Positions 8,728-17,817 of a DNA stretch of 64,000 nucleotides are shown here, one piece after another. The stretch is taken from NCBI GenBank assembly GCA_027488215.1, contig JAIYCB010000002.1:1-64000 (forward strand), read 5' to 3'. The translations under genes and the position numbers were made by a program. Within the stretch, counting starts at the first letter, position 1. Each line of letters begins with the position of its first letter. Source of the DNA: Comamonadaceae bacterium (GTDB lineage: Bacteria; Pseudomonadota; Gammaproteobacteria; Burkholderiales; Burkholderiaceae_C). The notes beneath the pieces are model-generated. The model was not told the DNA's origin and made no database searches. It saw only the letters and a list, made by a program, of their open reading frames with translations.

Positions 8728-9654
8728 TCAGCCCTCGGCTGCTTGCCAGTAGCCGGGCTGGGCGTAATGGTGTTTCAGGTGGTCGATCCACAGCCGCACC
8801 CGCAGCGGCAAGTGTTTGCGCTGGGGAAACACCACAAAAATGCCGTTCGGTGGTGCGGCAAATTCTTCCAGCACGGCCACCAATTGGCCCGAACGGATTT
8901 CGCTTTCCACTTCCCAGGTGCTGCGCCAGGCAATGCCGAATCCGGCCAGGCACCAGTCGTGCAGCACCTGTCCGTCCGAGCAGTCCAGAGGCCCCCCGGG
9001 GCGCAGATGAACCACGTCGTGGCCGCCCTCACTCGTGTTTCGAAAAGCCCAACCCCGGGTTTGCGAGGCGTCGCTCGACAGCGTCAGGCAGTCGTGCTGC
9101 AGCAAGTCCGATGGTTGCAGGGGTGTACCGCGTCGGGCCAGATAAGCCGGGGTGGCCACGCACAGGCGGCGGTTGTCAGCCAGGCGTACACTGACCAAAG
9201 AAGAATCGGGCAGATCGCCTACCCGTACCGCGCAGTCAAAGCCCTCGGCAGCCAGGTCCACCACCCGGTCGCTCAAGTTCAGCGACATCGACACATCGGG
9301 GTGGAGCTCGCGAAAGCGTGGCACCAGCGGGGCCACATGGCGGCGGCCAAAGCCGGCCGGGGCCGTGATGCGCAAATGGCCGCTGGCCTTGACACCGCCG
9401 GCCGACACGCTGGCTTCGGCATTGGCCACATCAGAGAGCAAGCGCTGACAATCTTCCAGAAAAGCGCTGCCTTCGTGCGTCAGGGTGATGCGCCGTGTGG
9501 TGCGCACCAGCAGTTTGACGCCCAGGTTTTCTTCCAGCGCATCGAGCCGTCGCCCAATGATGGCCGGGGCCACACCCTCGGCCCGCGCGGCGGCGGTCAG
9601 GCTGCCTTTGGTCGCAACAGCAACGAAGGTTTCGAAGGCTTTGAGCTTGTCCAT
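8728..9654 (-). CDS. LysR-family transcriptional regulator
   Basis: This 308-residue protein has an N-terminal winged helix-turn-helix (KLKAFETFVAVATKGSLTAAARAEGVAPAIIGRRLDALEENLGVKLLVRTTRR, about residues 3-58). It is followed by a periplasmic-binding-like effector domain with HLRITAPAGFGRRHVAPLV and SLNLSDRVVDLAAEGFDCAVRVG. It belongs to the CrgA/DsdC-like subgroup common in Burkholderiales. It is transcribed in the same direction as the HMG-CoA lyase-like gene, 66 bases upstream, and could be its downstream companion. The effector is not predictable. Confidence 0.93.
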   Translation of the reverse strand: MDKLKAFETFVAVATKGSLTAAARAEGVAPAIIGRRLDALEENLGVKLLVRTTRRITLTHEGSAFLEDCQRLLSDVANAEASVSAGGVKASGHLRITAPAGFGRRHVAPLVPRFRELHPDVSMSLNLSDRVVDLAAEGFDCAVRVGDLPDSSLVSVRLADNRRLCVATPAYLARRGTPLQPSDLLQHDCLTLSSDASQTRGWAFRNTSEGGHDVVHLRPGGPLDCSDGQVLHDWCLAGFGIAWRSTWEVESEIRSGQLVAVLEEFAAPPNGIFVVFPQRKHLPLRVRLWIDHLKHHYAQPGYWQAAEG

Positions 9655-9720
9655 GTGACCCGATTATGCGGGTTCAGGTTTGTAATGTTGCCGGATTGGC
9701 ATTGCATTGCCCTGTTTGAC

Positions 9721-10647
9721 TCAGGTGCGCCACCCCTTGGGCAGTCCCGCTTCGGGCGTCATGCCATACAACGGCTCGCCGGGCAGGCCGGCTTTCAGGG
9801 GCGCGCGTGCGGCCATGAGCAGGTTCAGGTCTATGCCGGTGCTCACGCCCATGGCCTCGAACATGAACACCAGGTCTTCGGTCACCACATTGCCCGAAGC
9901 GCCCGGCGCGTAGGGGCAACCGCCCAGGCCGCCGAGGGAGCTGTCAAAGGTGCGCACGCCCGCCTCGTAAGCGGCCAGGGCATTGGCCAGGCCCAGGCCC
10001 CGGGTGTTGTGCAGGTGGGCGGCACCTGTGAGCGGGCCGATTTCCTGAAACATGCGCTGGAACAGCCGACGCACCTGCGCCGGATTGGCCATGCCGGTGG
10101 TGTCCGACAGGCCGATCTCGTCCACGCCCGCTTGGGCCAGCAGCTGGGCAAGGCGCAGCACATCATCCTCGGGCACTTGGCCTTGCAAGGTGCAGCCAAA
10201 GGCGGTGGACATGCCGACTTCCACAAATACGCCGGGTGCGATGTCGTCGCGCAAGCGCAAAACCGCTTGGACTTCTTCGACCATGTCTTCAGGTGTTTTG
10301 CGCACATTGGCCAGGGAGTGGGCGGGGCTGACCGACACCGGCAAGGTGAGCTTTTGGGCCCCCGCTTGCAATGCGGCTTGCGCACCCCGCAAGTTGGGCA
10401 CCAGGGCCATGATGCGCACGTCCGTGTGGCGCAGTGCGTGCTGCACCACCTGCGCGGCGTCGGCCATTTGCGGCAGCAGTTGGGCGGGCACAAAAGAGGC
10501 CACTTCGATTTCGCGCAGGCCAGCTGAGGCCAGCGCGTCGATCCAGCGCAGCTTGTCGGCGGTGGGCATGGTGGCCTTGACCGATTGCAGACCGTCGCGT
10601 GGGCCCACTTCGCTGATCAGAACCTCTGGGGCTTGAATACTTGTCAT
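9721..10647 (-). CDS. Hydroxymethylglutaryl-CoA lyase-family enzyme
   Basis: This protein of about 308 residues belongs to the HMGL-like TIM-barrel family (aldol cleavage, divalent metal). It shows VGPRDGLQ near the N terminus, the metal-binding HLHNTRGLGLAN segment, and the active-site signature GLGGCPYAPGASGNVVTEDLVFM with the catalytic cysteine. The usual reaction is HMG-CoA to acetyl-CoA plus acetoacetate, the last step of leucine degradation. Relatives also act on other 3-hydroxyacyl-CoA substrates, and no liu genes are adjacent. A GTG start six codons upstream (10665) is possible; the ATG at 10647 gives the normal length. Confidence 0.88.
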   Translation of the reverse strand: MTSIQAPEVLISEVGPRDGLQSVKATMPTADKLRWIDALASAGLREIEVASFVPAQLLPQMADAAQVVQHALRHTDVRIMALVPNLRGAQAALQAGAQKLTLPVSVSPAHSLANVRKTPEDMVEEVQAVLRLRDDIAPGVFVEVGMSTAFGCTLQGQVPEDDVLRLAQLLAQAGVDEIGLSDTTGMANPAQVRRLFQRMFQEIGPLTGAAHLHNTRGLGLANALAAYEAGVRTFDSSLGGLGGCPYAPGASGNVVTEDLVFMFEAMGVSTGIDLNLLMAARAPLKAGLPGEPLYGMTPEAGLPKGWRT

Positions 10648-10830
10648 GACCAGATTAGACAACACTGGATTTGTGCGGAAAAGTCATGGGTTAATGGCTT
10701 TGGAGCGTGTTTATCGGCATACAAACTTAGAATAAAGTACTTTCCGAATGAATCGTCGCGTGGACCTTGCCTGATGGCGTCGGTTCAATGACAGACACCC
10801 CCCGTTTTTCAACATCCTTTCGAGGCTCCC

Positions 10831-13062
10831 ATGACTGCACGCACCGCGATCCACAACCTGCAAGTGGCCAATCCCTTGTTGAGTTTCATCAACGACAAAA
10901 TGTTGCCCGCCACGGGCGTGGACAAAGACAAGTTCTGGAAAGGCTTCAACGACATCGTGGCCGACCTGGCCCCGAAAAACATCGCCTTGCTGGCCGAGCG
11001 TGACCGCATCCAGACCGCCATGGACCAGTGGCACACCGCCAACCCCGGCCCCGTGCCCGCAGGCAAGGCCATGAAGGCTTACCGTAAATACCTGTCGCAA
11101 ATCGGTTACTTGGTGCCTGAGCCCAAGAACGCCCAAGCCACCACTGCCAATGTGGACGCCGAACTGGCCAAACTGGCGGGCCCCCAATTGGTGGTGCCCA
11201 TCTTGAACGCCCGTTACGCCCTGAACGCGGCCAACGCCCGCTGGGGCAGTTTGTATGACGCGCTGTACGGCACCGACGCCATCAGCGAAGCCGACGGCTG
11301 TGAAAAAGGCACAGGCTACAACCCCAAGCGCGGCGCCAAAGTCATCGACTACTGCCGCAACGTACTCGACCGCACTGCACCGCTCAAGAGCGGCTCGCAT
11401 GTGGGCAGCAAGGGCTACGCCGTGAAAGCGGGCAAGCTGGTGGTGACCTTGGCCAATGGCAAGAGCACCACCTTGGCCGATGCCAAGCAATTCGTGGGCT
11501 ACACCGGCGACGCCAAGGCCCCTGCATCGGTGCTGTTCGTGCACAACGGCCTGCACCTGGACCTGCAGATCAACAAGACCACCGCCATCGGCAAGACCGA
11601 CCCGGCAGGCGTGTCCGACCTGATCGCTGAAAGCGCCCTGTCCACCATCCTCGACCTGGAAGACTCCGTGGCGGCTGTGGACGCCGACGACAAAGTGCTG
11701 GCCTATGCCAACTGGCTGGGCATCTTGCAAGGCACGCTGAGTGAAGAAGTCCAAAAGGGCGGCAAGACCTTCACCCGCACCATGAACGGTGACCGCGAGT
11801 ACACCAAACCGGCAGGCAAAGGCAGCGTCAAACTGCACGGCCGCTCTCTGATGTTCGTACGTAACGTTGGCCATTTGATGACCAACCCCGCCATCCTCTA
11901 CAAAGCAGCCGACGGCAGCATGAAAGAGATCCCGGAAGGCATCCTGGACGCGATGGTCACCGTGACTTGCGCCCTGGTGGACTTACAAAAGAAAGCCTCG
12001 CACCCTCTGCGCAACAGCCGCACCGGCAGCGTCTACATCGTCAAGCCCAAAATGCACGGCCCCGCCGAAGTCGCTTTTGCCGACGAGCTTTTTGGCCGCG
12101 TTGAAAAGGTGATCGGCATGAAGCCCTCCACCGTCAAGCTGGGCATCATGGACGAAGAACGCCGCACCAGCGCCAACCTCAAAGCCTGCATTGCCGCCGC
12201 CAAAAGCCGCGTGGCCTTCATCAACACCGGCTTTTTGGATCGCACCGGCGACGAAATGCACACCTGCATGTTGGCCGGCCCCGTCATGCGCAAGGGCGAC
12301 ATCAAGAACAGCACCTGGTTGGGTGCGTACGAGAAGAACAACGTCAACGTGGGCTTGGCCTGCGGCTTGCGCAGTCGTGCCCAAATCGGCAAAGGCATGT
12401 GGGCCATGCCCGACCTGATGGCCGACATGCTCAAAGCCAAGATTGGTCATCCCATGGCCGGTGCCAACACCGCCTGGGTGCCCAGCCCCACTGCTGCCAC
12501 GCTGCACGCCATGCACTACCACCAGGTGGATGTGCCCGCCCTGCAAAAGCAGATGGAAAAGGCCGTGGCCAAGCAAGACCCGAAACAACTGCGCGAAGAC
12601 ACCCTCAACGCCTTGCTGCAGTTCCCTGTGGTCGCCAAAGACGACGCCAACTGGTCGGCCGAAGAGAAGCAAAAGGAACTCGACAACAACGCCCAAGGCA
12701 TCTTGGGTTATGTGGTGCGTTGGGTGGACCAAGGTGTTGGCTGTTCCAAGGTGCCCGACATCAACGGCGTAGGCCTGATGGAAGACCGCGCCACGCTGCG
12801 CATCTCGAGCCAGCACATGGCCAACTGGCTGCACCACGGCGTGGTGACCGAAAAGCAAGTCAAGCAAACCATGGAGCGCATGGCCGCTGTGGTGGATACG
12901 CAAAACGCGGGCGACGCGGTCTACCAGAAGATGGCGGGTAATTTCGCCAAGTCGGCGGCCTACAAAGCGGCTTGCGATTTGGTCTTCAAGGGCAAGGCGC
13001 AACCTTCCGGTTACACCGAACCCCTGTTGCACGCCTGGCGACTGAAGGTCAAGGCGGCTTGA
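10831..13062 (+). CDS. glcB: Malate synthase G
   Basis: This enzyme condenses glyoxylate with acetyl-CoA to malate, feeding glyoxylate from glycolate or acetate into the TCA cycle. At 743 residues it is the monomeric G isoform, slightly longer than the 720-730 usual. Family features include the N-terminal clasp ([22 protein letters not shown]), [19 protein letters not shown], the [12 protein letters not shown] motif with the catalytic arginine region, and [17 protein letters not shown]. It is a single gene with a strong terminator after it and about 165 bases of AT-richer upstream DNA shared with the oppositely transcribed HMG-CoA lyase-like gene. No glycolate oxidase genes are adjacent. Confidence 0.97.
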   Translation: MTARTAIHNLQVANPLLSFINDKMLPATGVDKDKFWKGFNDIVADLAPKNIALLAERDRIQTAMDQWHTANPGPVPAGKAMKAYRKYLSQIGYLVPEPKNAQATTANVDAELAKLAGPQLVVPILNARYALNAANARWGSLYDALYGTDAISEADGCEKGTGYNPKRGAKVIDYCRNVLDRTAPLKSGSHVGSKGYAVKAGKLVVTLANGKSTTLADAKQFVGYTGDAKAPASVLFVHNGLHLDLQINKTTAIGKTDPAGVSDLIAESALSTILDLEDSVAAVDADDKVLAYANWLGILQGTLSEEVQKGGKTFTRTMNGDREYTKPAGKGSVKLHGRSLMFVRNVGHLMTNPAILYKAADGSMKEIPEGILDAMVTVTCALVDLQKKASHPLRNSRTGSVYIVKPKMHGPAEVAFADELFGRVEKVIGMKPSTVKLGIMDEERRTSANLKACIAAAKSRVAFINTGFLDRTGDEMHTCMLAGPVMRKGDIKNSTWLGAYEKNNVNVGLACGLRSRAQIGKGMWAMPDLMADMLKAKIGHPMAGANTAWVPSPTAATLHAMHYHQVDVPALQKQMEKAVAKQDPKQLREDTLNALLQFPVVAKDDANWSAEEKQKELDNNAQGILGYVVRWVDQGVGCSKVPDINGVGLMEDRATLRISSQHMANWLHHGVVTEKQVKQTMERMAAVVDTQNAGDAVYQKMAGNFAKSAAYKAACDLVFKGKAQPSGYTEPLLHAWRLKVKAA

Positions 13063-13097
13063 AGGTGCTTGCGTCCGACGCGGTCTGACACTTGAAG

Positions 13098-13122
13098 AAA
13101 CGGCTCCTTCGGGAGCCGTTTT
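13098..13122 (+). terminator. Rho-independent terminator after malate synthase G
   Basis: A 10-bp perfect stem (AAACGGCTCC/GGAGCCGTTT) is closed by a TTCG tetraloop, with the descending arm running into TT. It begins 36 bases after the malate synthase stop. The near-symmetry could let it act weakly in both directions. Confidence 0.85.
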
Positions 13123-13270
13123 GCTGTGCGTCATGCCTTGCGGTCACTCGAATGCCTGAAAATAGGACTTTTGGAGGGCGCGATGCGCAGCGGCCTCGGT
13201 ATGGCTCACAACCCGGCGGTGATGCGCACTGATGCGACCACCCTGCACTGACATCTGAATACCCATTTGT

Positions 13271-13492
13271 ATGAATGCCCTGACGCTTGTAGACCCGTGC
13301 TTGTGCCCCCTGTGTGGACAGCCCAACAGTTGCGTCATGGCCAGCCCAGGCGATTCGCCGGCCCAGCCCTGCTGGTGCACACGTGTGCACTTTGACCGCG
13401 AGTTGTTGCTTCAAGTGCCTGAAGCAGCCCGCAACAAGGCGTGCATTTGCCGAGCCTGTGCCAGCCGATCTACCACGACCGACCGGGATTGA
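13271..13492 (+). CDS. Small cysteine-rich CWC-family protein
   Basis: This 73-residue protein fits the Cys_rich_CWC family: CPLCGQPNSCVMA, then PCWCTRVHF, then LLLQVPEAARNKACICRACA. That gives eight or more cysteines arranged as paired CxxC/CxC knuckles and suggests a zinc-binding fold. The function of the family is unknown. The gene lies 4 bases upstream of the glutamine amidotransferase gene and probably forms a two-gene unit with it. The ATG at 13271 follows the sequence CATTTGT without a strong ribosome binding site, so the start is less certain than the family. Confidence 0.78.
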   Translation: MNALTLVDPCLCPLCGQPNSCVMASPGDSPAQPCWCTRVHFDRELLLQVPEAARNKACICRACASRSTTTDRD

Positions 13493-13496
13493 AGTC

Positions 13497-14264
13497 ATGT
13501 GTCAACTGCTCGGCATGAACGCCAACACACCGACCGATTTGACCTTCAGCTTCAGCGGCTTTGCCCAGCGTGGCGGTTACACCGACCATCATGGCGACGG
13601 CTGGGGCATTGCCTTTTTTGAAGGGCAGGGCGTGCGCCACTTTGTAGATCACCAAAGCGCCAGCAGCTCGCCGATTGCCGAGCTGATCCGGCGCTACCCG
13701 ATCAAAAGTCAAAACGTCATCGCCCACATCCGCAAGGCCACACAAGGTGAGGTGAGCCTGGAAAATTGTCACCCCTTTGTGCGAGAGCTCTGGGGACGCT
13801 ACTGGGTGTTTGCGCACAATGGTAATCTGGTGGACTTTAAGCCGCGCCTACACGGTAATTTCAAACCCGTGGGACAGACTGACAGCGAGCGGGCGTTTTG
13901 TTGGCTGATGCAAGAGTTGGCCAAGTCACACGCCAGCGTGCCTAGCGTAAAAGAGCTGTCCCTGACGCTGGACGAATTGGTGCCGCAGATCGCCCGATTT
14001 GGTAACTTCAACTTCTTGCTGTCCAATGGACAGGCTTTGTGGGCGCATGCCAGCACGAACCTGCACTACGTGCTGCGCAAGCACCCCTTCACGCAAGCCA
14101 CTTTGAGCGATGAGGACCTGAGCATGAACTTTGCCGACCATACGCGAGAGACAGATCGGGTGGCGGTGGTGGTGACCGCGCCTTTGACTAAAGATGAATC
14201 ATGGACAACCTTCACACCCGGACGCGTTTACACTTTTGAAGAAGGCAAGCTTAGTTTTCTATAG
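13497..14264 (+). CDS. Class II glutamine amidotransferase (YafJ type)
   Basis: This 255-residue enzyme is reached by starting at the ATG at 13497, which exposes Cys2 (MCQLLGMNAN) as the N-terminal nucleophile of an Ntn-hydrolase glutaminase domain. It has GDGWGIAFF, the HIRKATQGEVSLENCHPF glutamine-binding arginine segment, and the oxyanion-hole NGN in FAHNGNLVDF. The family hydrolyses glutamine, but no synthetase partner domain is present and the physiological acceptor is unknown. The frame is open far upstream, but only this start leaves the cysteine at position 2. It sits 4 bases after the CWC gene and just upstream of an unrelated secreted-protein gene. Confidence 0.92.
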   Translation: MCQLLGMNANTPTDLTFSFSGFAQRGGYTDHHGDGWGIAFFEGQGVRHFVDHQSASSSPIAELIRRYPIKSQNVIAHIRKATQGEVSLENCHPFVRELWGRYWVFAHNGNLVDFKPRLHGNFKPVGQTDSERAFCWLMQELAKSHASVPSVKELSLTLDELVPQIARFGNFNFLLSNGQALWAHASTNLHYVLRKHPFTQATLSDEDLSMNFADHTRETDRVAVVVTAPLTKDESWTTFTPGRVYTFEEGKLSFL

Positions 14265-14279
14265 GAAAGTAGGAGAAGT

Positions 14280-14780
14280 ATGAAAAAAAATTCATGGGTA
14301 ATTTTGCTTTTTACTTTCTTGACATTTTTCAGTGCACTTTCACACGCCGGTCATTACCAGGATTGGTGGTGGGACCCTCAGCAAAGTGGCATGGGCTTCA
14401 ATGTGGGTCACCAAGGCAACACAGTGGTGGTGGCTTGGTATAACTATGACGAAGACGGCAAGGCCAGCTACCTGACCATGGCAGGACCTTTGGATGGCGC
14501 CGTTTTGAAAGCCGGTTTGTACAGAGGCTCAGGCCCTGCTCCGGGGCCAGGCTACTCAGCCTCGCAAGTCAAGCAAACCCTTGTGGGTGAGGCCAGCATC
14601 AATTTCAGGTCTGACACCCATGCCCAATTCAATTACAGTTTTGACGGCAAGAAGGGCACGATTGAGTTGGAGCGCTTCACGTATGCCACGACGGACATCA
14701 CGGGTACTTGGGATTTTGTGAGCAAGAACACCTACCTTGGCTGTGATGATCCTAGATTTTTAAAAATAAAACTGACGTAG
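14280..14780 (+). CDS. Secreted protein of unknown function, frame-0 part
   Basis: These 166 residues begin with a clear signal peptide (MKKNSWVILLFTFLTFFSALSHA). Then comes an aromatic beta-rich domain with YQDWWWDPQQSGMGFNVGHQG and VVVAWYNYDEDGKASYLTM. This W-rich 'GMGFN...AWY.YD..GK..YL' pattern recurs in uncharacterised exported proteins of proteobacteria; I do not know a function. The frame stops at 14778 just as the sequence reaches GCDDPRFLK, and the homologous-looking continuation lies in the -1 frame from 14765 on. The switch point is a T TTA AAA heptamer. Base composition is AT-richer at both the leader and the switch than in neighbouring genes. Confidence 0.75.
   Translation: MKKNSWVILLFTFLTFFSALSHAGHYQDWWWDPQQSGMGFNVGHQGNTVVVAWYNYDEDGKASYLTMAGPLDGAVLKAGLYRGSGPAPGPGYSASQVKQTLVGEASINFRSDTHAQFNYSFDGKKGTIELERFTYATTDITGTWDFVSKNTYLGCDDPRFLKIKLT
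14759..14765 (+). other. Candidate -1 frameshift site (T TTA AAA)
   Basis: The seven bases TTTAAAA are in register X XXY YYZ with the upstream gene (codons TTA and AAA). A one-base backward slip moves the ribosome into the frame that is open to 15040. The same site is also a homopolymer run (TTTTTAAAAA), so an indel mutation or a base-calling error would look alike. No strong downstream hairpin or upstream Shine-Dalgarno stimulator is obvious. Confidence 0.4.
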
Positions 14781-14785
14781 GTACC

Positions 14786-15040
14786 ATGCGCATCGTTCAA
14801 CAGACTGGGTCGCAAACCTATTGGATGCAGACGGGCGATTGCGATCTCAACATCCAAGTTAAACAGACGGGCGTTTTGGCTTCGGGTGTTGGCACCTTTC
14901 AATGCATGGACAGGGCTGCAGGAAGTGTGGTCATTTCCAAAATGATGGCCAGTGAAAACGTCCTGCGCATGAATTTGTTGTTAACAGATTCAGGGCCTGT
15001 TCGCTGCATTCAAGAGACAGTATTTGGTGGTGTGAAATGA
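14786..15040 (+). CDS. Continuation of the secreted protein, -1 frame part
   Basis: These 84 residues count from the first ATG of this frame (MRIVQQTGSQTYWMQTGDCDLNIQVKQTG...). The open frame actually begins right after a TAG at 14753-14755, so the segment joined to the upstream gene would start at 14765. It has no signal peptide of its own, begins in the middle of a beta-rich domain and contains three cysteines that could pair with the GCDD cysteine upstream. It is best read as the C-terminal part of the preceding secreted protein (about 250 residues in total). Independent expression from the ATG at 14786 is possible but unlikely, since no ribosome binding site is seen. Confidence 0.6.
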   Translation: MRIVQQTGSQTYWMQTGDCDLNIQVKQTGVLASGVGTFQCMDRAAGSVVISKMMASENVLRMNLLLTDSGPVRCIQETVFGGVK

Positions 15041-15068
15041 GGGGCCCAAACAACCGAAAATACATTTT

Positions 15069-16010
15069 TCAAAGCGTTGCCTCCACCGCATCCATGAACA
15101 GGGCCGCCACATCGCATCCCATCTGGTCGGTGATTTCCTGAAAGCAGGTCGGGCTGGTCACGTTGATCTCGGTGAGGCTGTCGCCGATGATGTCGAGGCC
15201 CACCAGCATCAGCCCGCGTGCAAAGAGGATCGGACCCAGGGCTTCGGCAATTTCGCGGTCACGCGCCGAAATCGGTTGGGCCACCCCTTTGCCGCCTGCG
15301 GCCAGATTGCCACGCACCTCGCCGCCTTGCGGAATGCGGGCCAGGCAAAAGGGCACCGGCTTGCCGCCAACCAAGAGCACGCGCTTGTCGCCTTGGGCAA
15401 TGTCCGGCAAAAACTTTTGCACCATCACGGTTTGCGCGCCACCCTTGTTGAGCGTTTCTATGATCGCGCCTAGGTTCAGGCCGTCCGCTCCCACTTTGAA
15501 GATGCCTGTGCCGCCCATGCCGTCCAAGGGTTTCAAAATGATGGTGCCGTGCTCGGCATGGAAGGCACGGATGTCGGCCTCGCTGCGCGTGACCAAAGTG
15601 GGAGCTATGAACTGGGGAAATTCCAGGATGGCGAGTTTTTCGGGGTGGTTGCGCAAAGCAGCGGGGCTGTTGAAGACCTTGGCCCCTTCACGCTCGGCTT
15701 GGCTCAGCAGGTGGGTGGCGTAAAAATATTCGCTGTCAAAGGGCGGGTCAGTGCGCATGATGACCGCGTCAAAGTCTTTCAGGTTGGCACGGCGCGTGGC
15801 GATCGGTGTGAACCAGCTGTCGGCTTGACCGGTGAGCGTGATCTCGCGTGCCTCGGCCGAGACCGCTTCGCCACGCTGCCAGCGCACATCGGTCATTTCG
15901 CAGGCTGTGACCTGGTGACCGCGTTTTTGCGCTTCGCGCATCATCGAGAACGTGGTGTCCTTGTAAATCTTGAAGGACTCGAGGGGGTCGGCAATGAACA
16001 GTATTTTCAT
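15069..16010 (-). CDS. gshB: Glutathione synthetase
   Basis: This enzyme performs the second step of glutathione synthesis: gamma-glutamylcysteine plus glycine plus ATP. The 313-residue protein has the prokaryotic pre-ATP-grasp start MKILFIADPLESFKIYKDTT, then MRTDPPFDSEY. The ATP-grasp core has the glycine-rich KPLDGMGGTGIFKV loop and a C-terminal metal/substrate segment INVTSPTCFQEI. Length is typical. It converges with the secreted-protein gene, 28 bases away, and stands upstream of repeated DNA. gshA is not in the window. Confidence 0.97.
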   Translation of the reverse strand: MKILFIADPLESFKIYKDTTFSMMREAQKRGHQVTACEMTDVRWQRGEAVSAEAREITLTGQADSWFTPIATRRANLKDFDAVIMRTDPPFDSEYFYATHLLSQAEREGAKVFNSPAALRNHPEKLAILEFPQFIAPTLVTRSEADIRAFHAEHGTIILKPLDGMGGTGIFKVGADGLNLGAIIETLNKGGAQTVMVQKFLPDIAQGDKRVLLVGGKPVPFCLARIPQGGEVRGNLAAGGKGVAQPISARDREIAEALGPILFARGLMLVGLDIIGDSLTEINVTSPTCFQEITDQMGCDVAALFMDAVEATL

Positions 16011-16041
16011 CTTGGCATTGTAGGTGGGGATACCTCATTGC

Positions 16042-16112
16042 GTCATCGACACTCACCCGAGTTGTCATCGATAGTCACCCGGGTTGTCATCGCGAGCGAA
16101 GCGTGGCGATCT
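16042..16112. repeat. 22-bp tandem repeat joined to a GTCATNGCGAG element (copy A)
   Basis: Two 22-bp units (16042-16063 and 16064-16085), both of the form GTCATCGAnnnTCACCCGRGTT, lie head to tail. They run into GTCATCGCGAGCGAAGCG at 16086, the core of an element found three more times in this window. The core's inner stem is ATCGC/GCGAT. It ends a few bases before the amn stop codon. Confidence 0.8.
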
Positions 16113-16120
16113 GATCTGAC

Positions 16121-17617
16121 TTACTGGAATGCCACTTCAGCAAAGCTGCGCAGCTTGCGGCTGTGCAGTTGTTCTGGCCCAGCGTTGCGCAGCAAGGTCA
16201 CGGCGCAGATGCCGATTTGCAGGTGCTGGTTGACGCGTTCGCGGTAAAAGTGGTTGGCCATGCCCGGCAGCTTGATCTCGCCGTGTAGCGGCTTGTCGCT
16301 CACGCACAGCAGCGTGCCGTAGGGCACCCGAAACCGAAAACCATTGGCGGCAATCGTGGCGCTTTCCATGTCCAGAGCCACGGCGCGGCTTTGGCTGAAG
16401 CGCCGCTGCGGTTTGTTGTCCGGCAGCAGTTCCCAATTGCGGTTGTCTGTGCTGGCCACGGTGCCGGTGCGCATCAGGCGTTTGAGGTCTGCGCCATGAC
16501 AGCCCGTGACCTCGGACACGGCCCGCTCGAGTGCGACCTGCACCTCAGCCAGCGCAGGGATCGGCACCCACAGCGGCAGATCCTCGTCCAGCACATGGTC
16601 TTCGCGCACATAGGCGTGGGCCAGCACGTAGTCGCCCAGCAGCTGCGTGGTGCGCAGGCCTGCGCAGTGGCCCAGCATCAGCCAGGCGTGGGGGCGCAGT
16701 ACGGCAATGTGGTCGGTGATGGTCTTGGCGTTGGCGGGCCCCACGCCAATGTTGACCATGGTGATGCCGCTGTGGCCTTTGCGTACCAGGTGGTAGCCCG
16801 GCATTTGCGGCAGGCGCAGCGGTGTTTGGCCCAAGGCGTCCACCTCTTCGGTCGGCAGACCCACGCGGCGCGTGACCAGGTTGCCGGGCTCCACAAAGGC
16901 GATGTATTCGCTGTCCGGGTTGTTCATTTCGGCGTGGCCTAGGGCGATGAATTCGTCGATGTAAAACTGGTAGTTGGTAAACAGCACATAGTTTTGAAAC
17001 CAATGCGGTGAGGTGCCGGTGTAGTGGCGCAGGCGCTGCAGCGAATAGTCGATGCGAGGCGCGGTGAAAAGCGACAACGGCCGGGCCTCAGAGGCTGCAG
17101 GTTCGTGCGTGCCATTGGCAATCCCATCGTCCATGGCGGCCAAGTCGGGCAGGTCAAACACCTCCCGCATCAGGGACTGCCGCTCTGGGCTCAGGCTGCC
17201 TTCCATGTGCTCGTCGTCGGCGAAAGAAAAGTGAATCGGGATGGGCTGGTTGCTGGTGCCCACCTGCAGACTCGCGCCGTGGTTTTGCAGCAGCAACGCC
17301 AACTGCTGGTGGATGTAATCGGCAAACAGGTCTGGACGGGTCAGGGTGGTTTCAAAGCGGCCCGGCTCGGCCACAAAACCATAGCTCAAGCGGCTGTCCA
17401 GCCCCGCGCTTTTGCGGCTTGCGCTGAGGACCTGCACCCGCACAAAAGGGTAAAACGCCCGCACCCGCGTGCCTTCCATGTCGGCGCCCGCCACAAAGTC
17501 GCGCATGGCCTGGCGCAGGTGGTTCACGCTGTGCTGGTAAATGTGCTGGATTTGCGCCAAGGCGCTGTCGGCATCTTGGTGTTCTGAGGGGGCGATGAAC
17601 GGCGGCAGGTGCTGCAT
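16121..17617 (-). CDS. amn: AMP nucleosidase
   Basis: This enzyme hydrolyses AMP to adenine and ribose 5-phosphate, adjusting adenylate pools. The 498-residue protein has an N-terminal AMN-specific domain (about residues 10-190). Its C-terminal phosphorylase-like domain includes GHCAGLRTTQLLGDYVLAHAYVREDHVLDEDLPLWVPIPALAEVQ and the active-site VALDMESATIAANGFRFRVPYGTLLCVSDKPLHGEIKLPG. The frame is open a further 24 codons upstream, but MQHLPPFIAPSE at 17617 matches the normal size. It is a single gene, divergent from the BKACE gene. Confidence 0.95.
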   Translation of the reverse strand: MQHLPPFIAPSEHQDADSALAQIQHIYQHSVNHLRQAMRDFVAGADMEGTRVRAFYPFVRVQVLSASRKSAGLDSRLSYGFVAEPGRFETTLTRPDLFADYIHQQLALLLQNHGASLQVGTSNQPIPIHFSFADDEHMEGSLSPERQSLMREVFDLPDLAAMDDGIANGTHEPAASEARPLSLFTAPRIDYSLQRLRHYTGTSPHWFQNYVLFTNYQFYIDEFIALGHAEMNNPDSEYIAFVEPGNLVTRRVGLPTEEVDALGQTPLRLPQMPGYHLVRKGHSGITMVNIGVGPANAKTITDHIAVLRPHAWLMLGHCAGLRTTQLLGDYVLAHAYVREDHVLDEDLPLWVPIPALAEVQVALERAVSEVTGCHGADLKRLMRTGTVASTDNRNWELLPDNKPQRRFSQSRAVALDMESATIAANGFRFRVPYGTLLCVSDKPLHGEIKLPGMANHFYRERVNQHLQIGICAVTLLRNAGPEQLHSRKLRSFAEVAFQ

Positions 17618-17817
17618 AGGATTCCTGGACGTTGTGACTGACGATGTTGCGCACCTCATGCAAGGTACATCTTGGCCATTTTGCTGCAATCGCGCAGCTT
17701 GGGTGTGACATGGCTGCGCGCTTGTTGCCTTGGTGACCTCGCCGTTGTTGCGGGACGGGCATGCTATCGCTCAGACCCAGCCTAAAGAGGTTGGGCGACC
17801 ATTTTTGGAGACGGTTC

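Noticed and set aside
8698..10527. Plus-strand open frame of about 609 codons opposite the LysR and HMG-CoA lyase-type genes
   Set aside because: It is a shadow of two certain minus-strand genes and has no protein features of its own.
13144..13380. Minus-strand 78-codon open frame opposite the CWC gene
   Set aside because: The plus-strand reading has the full cysteine pattern of a known family; the minus reading has no features.
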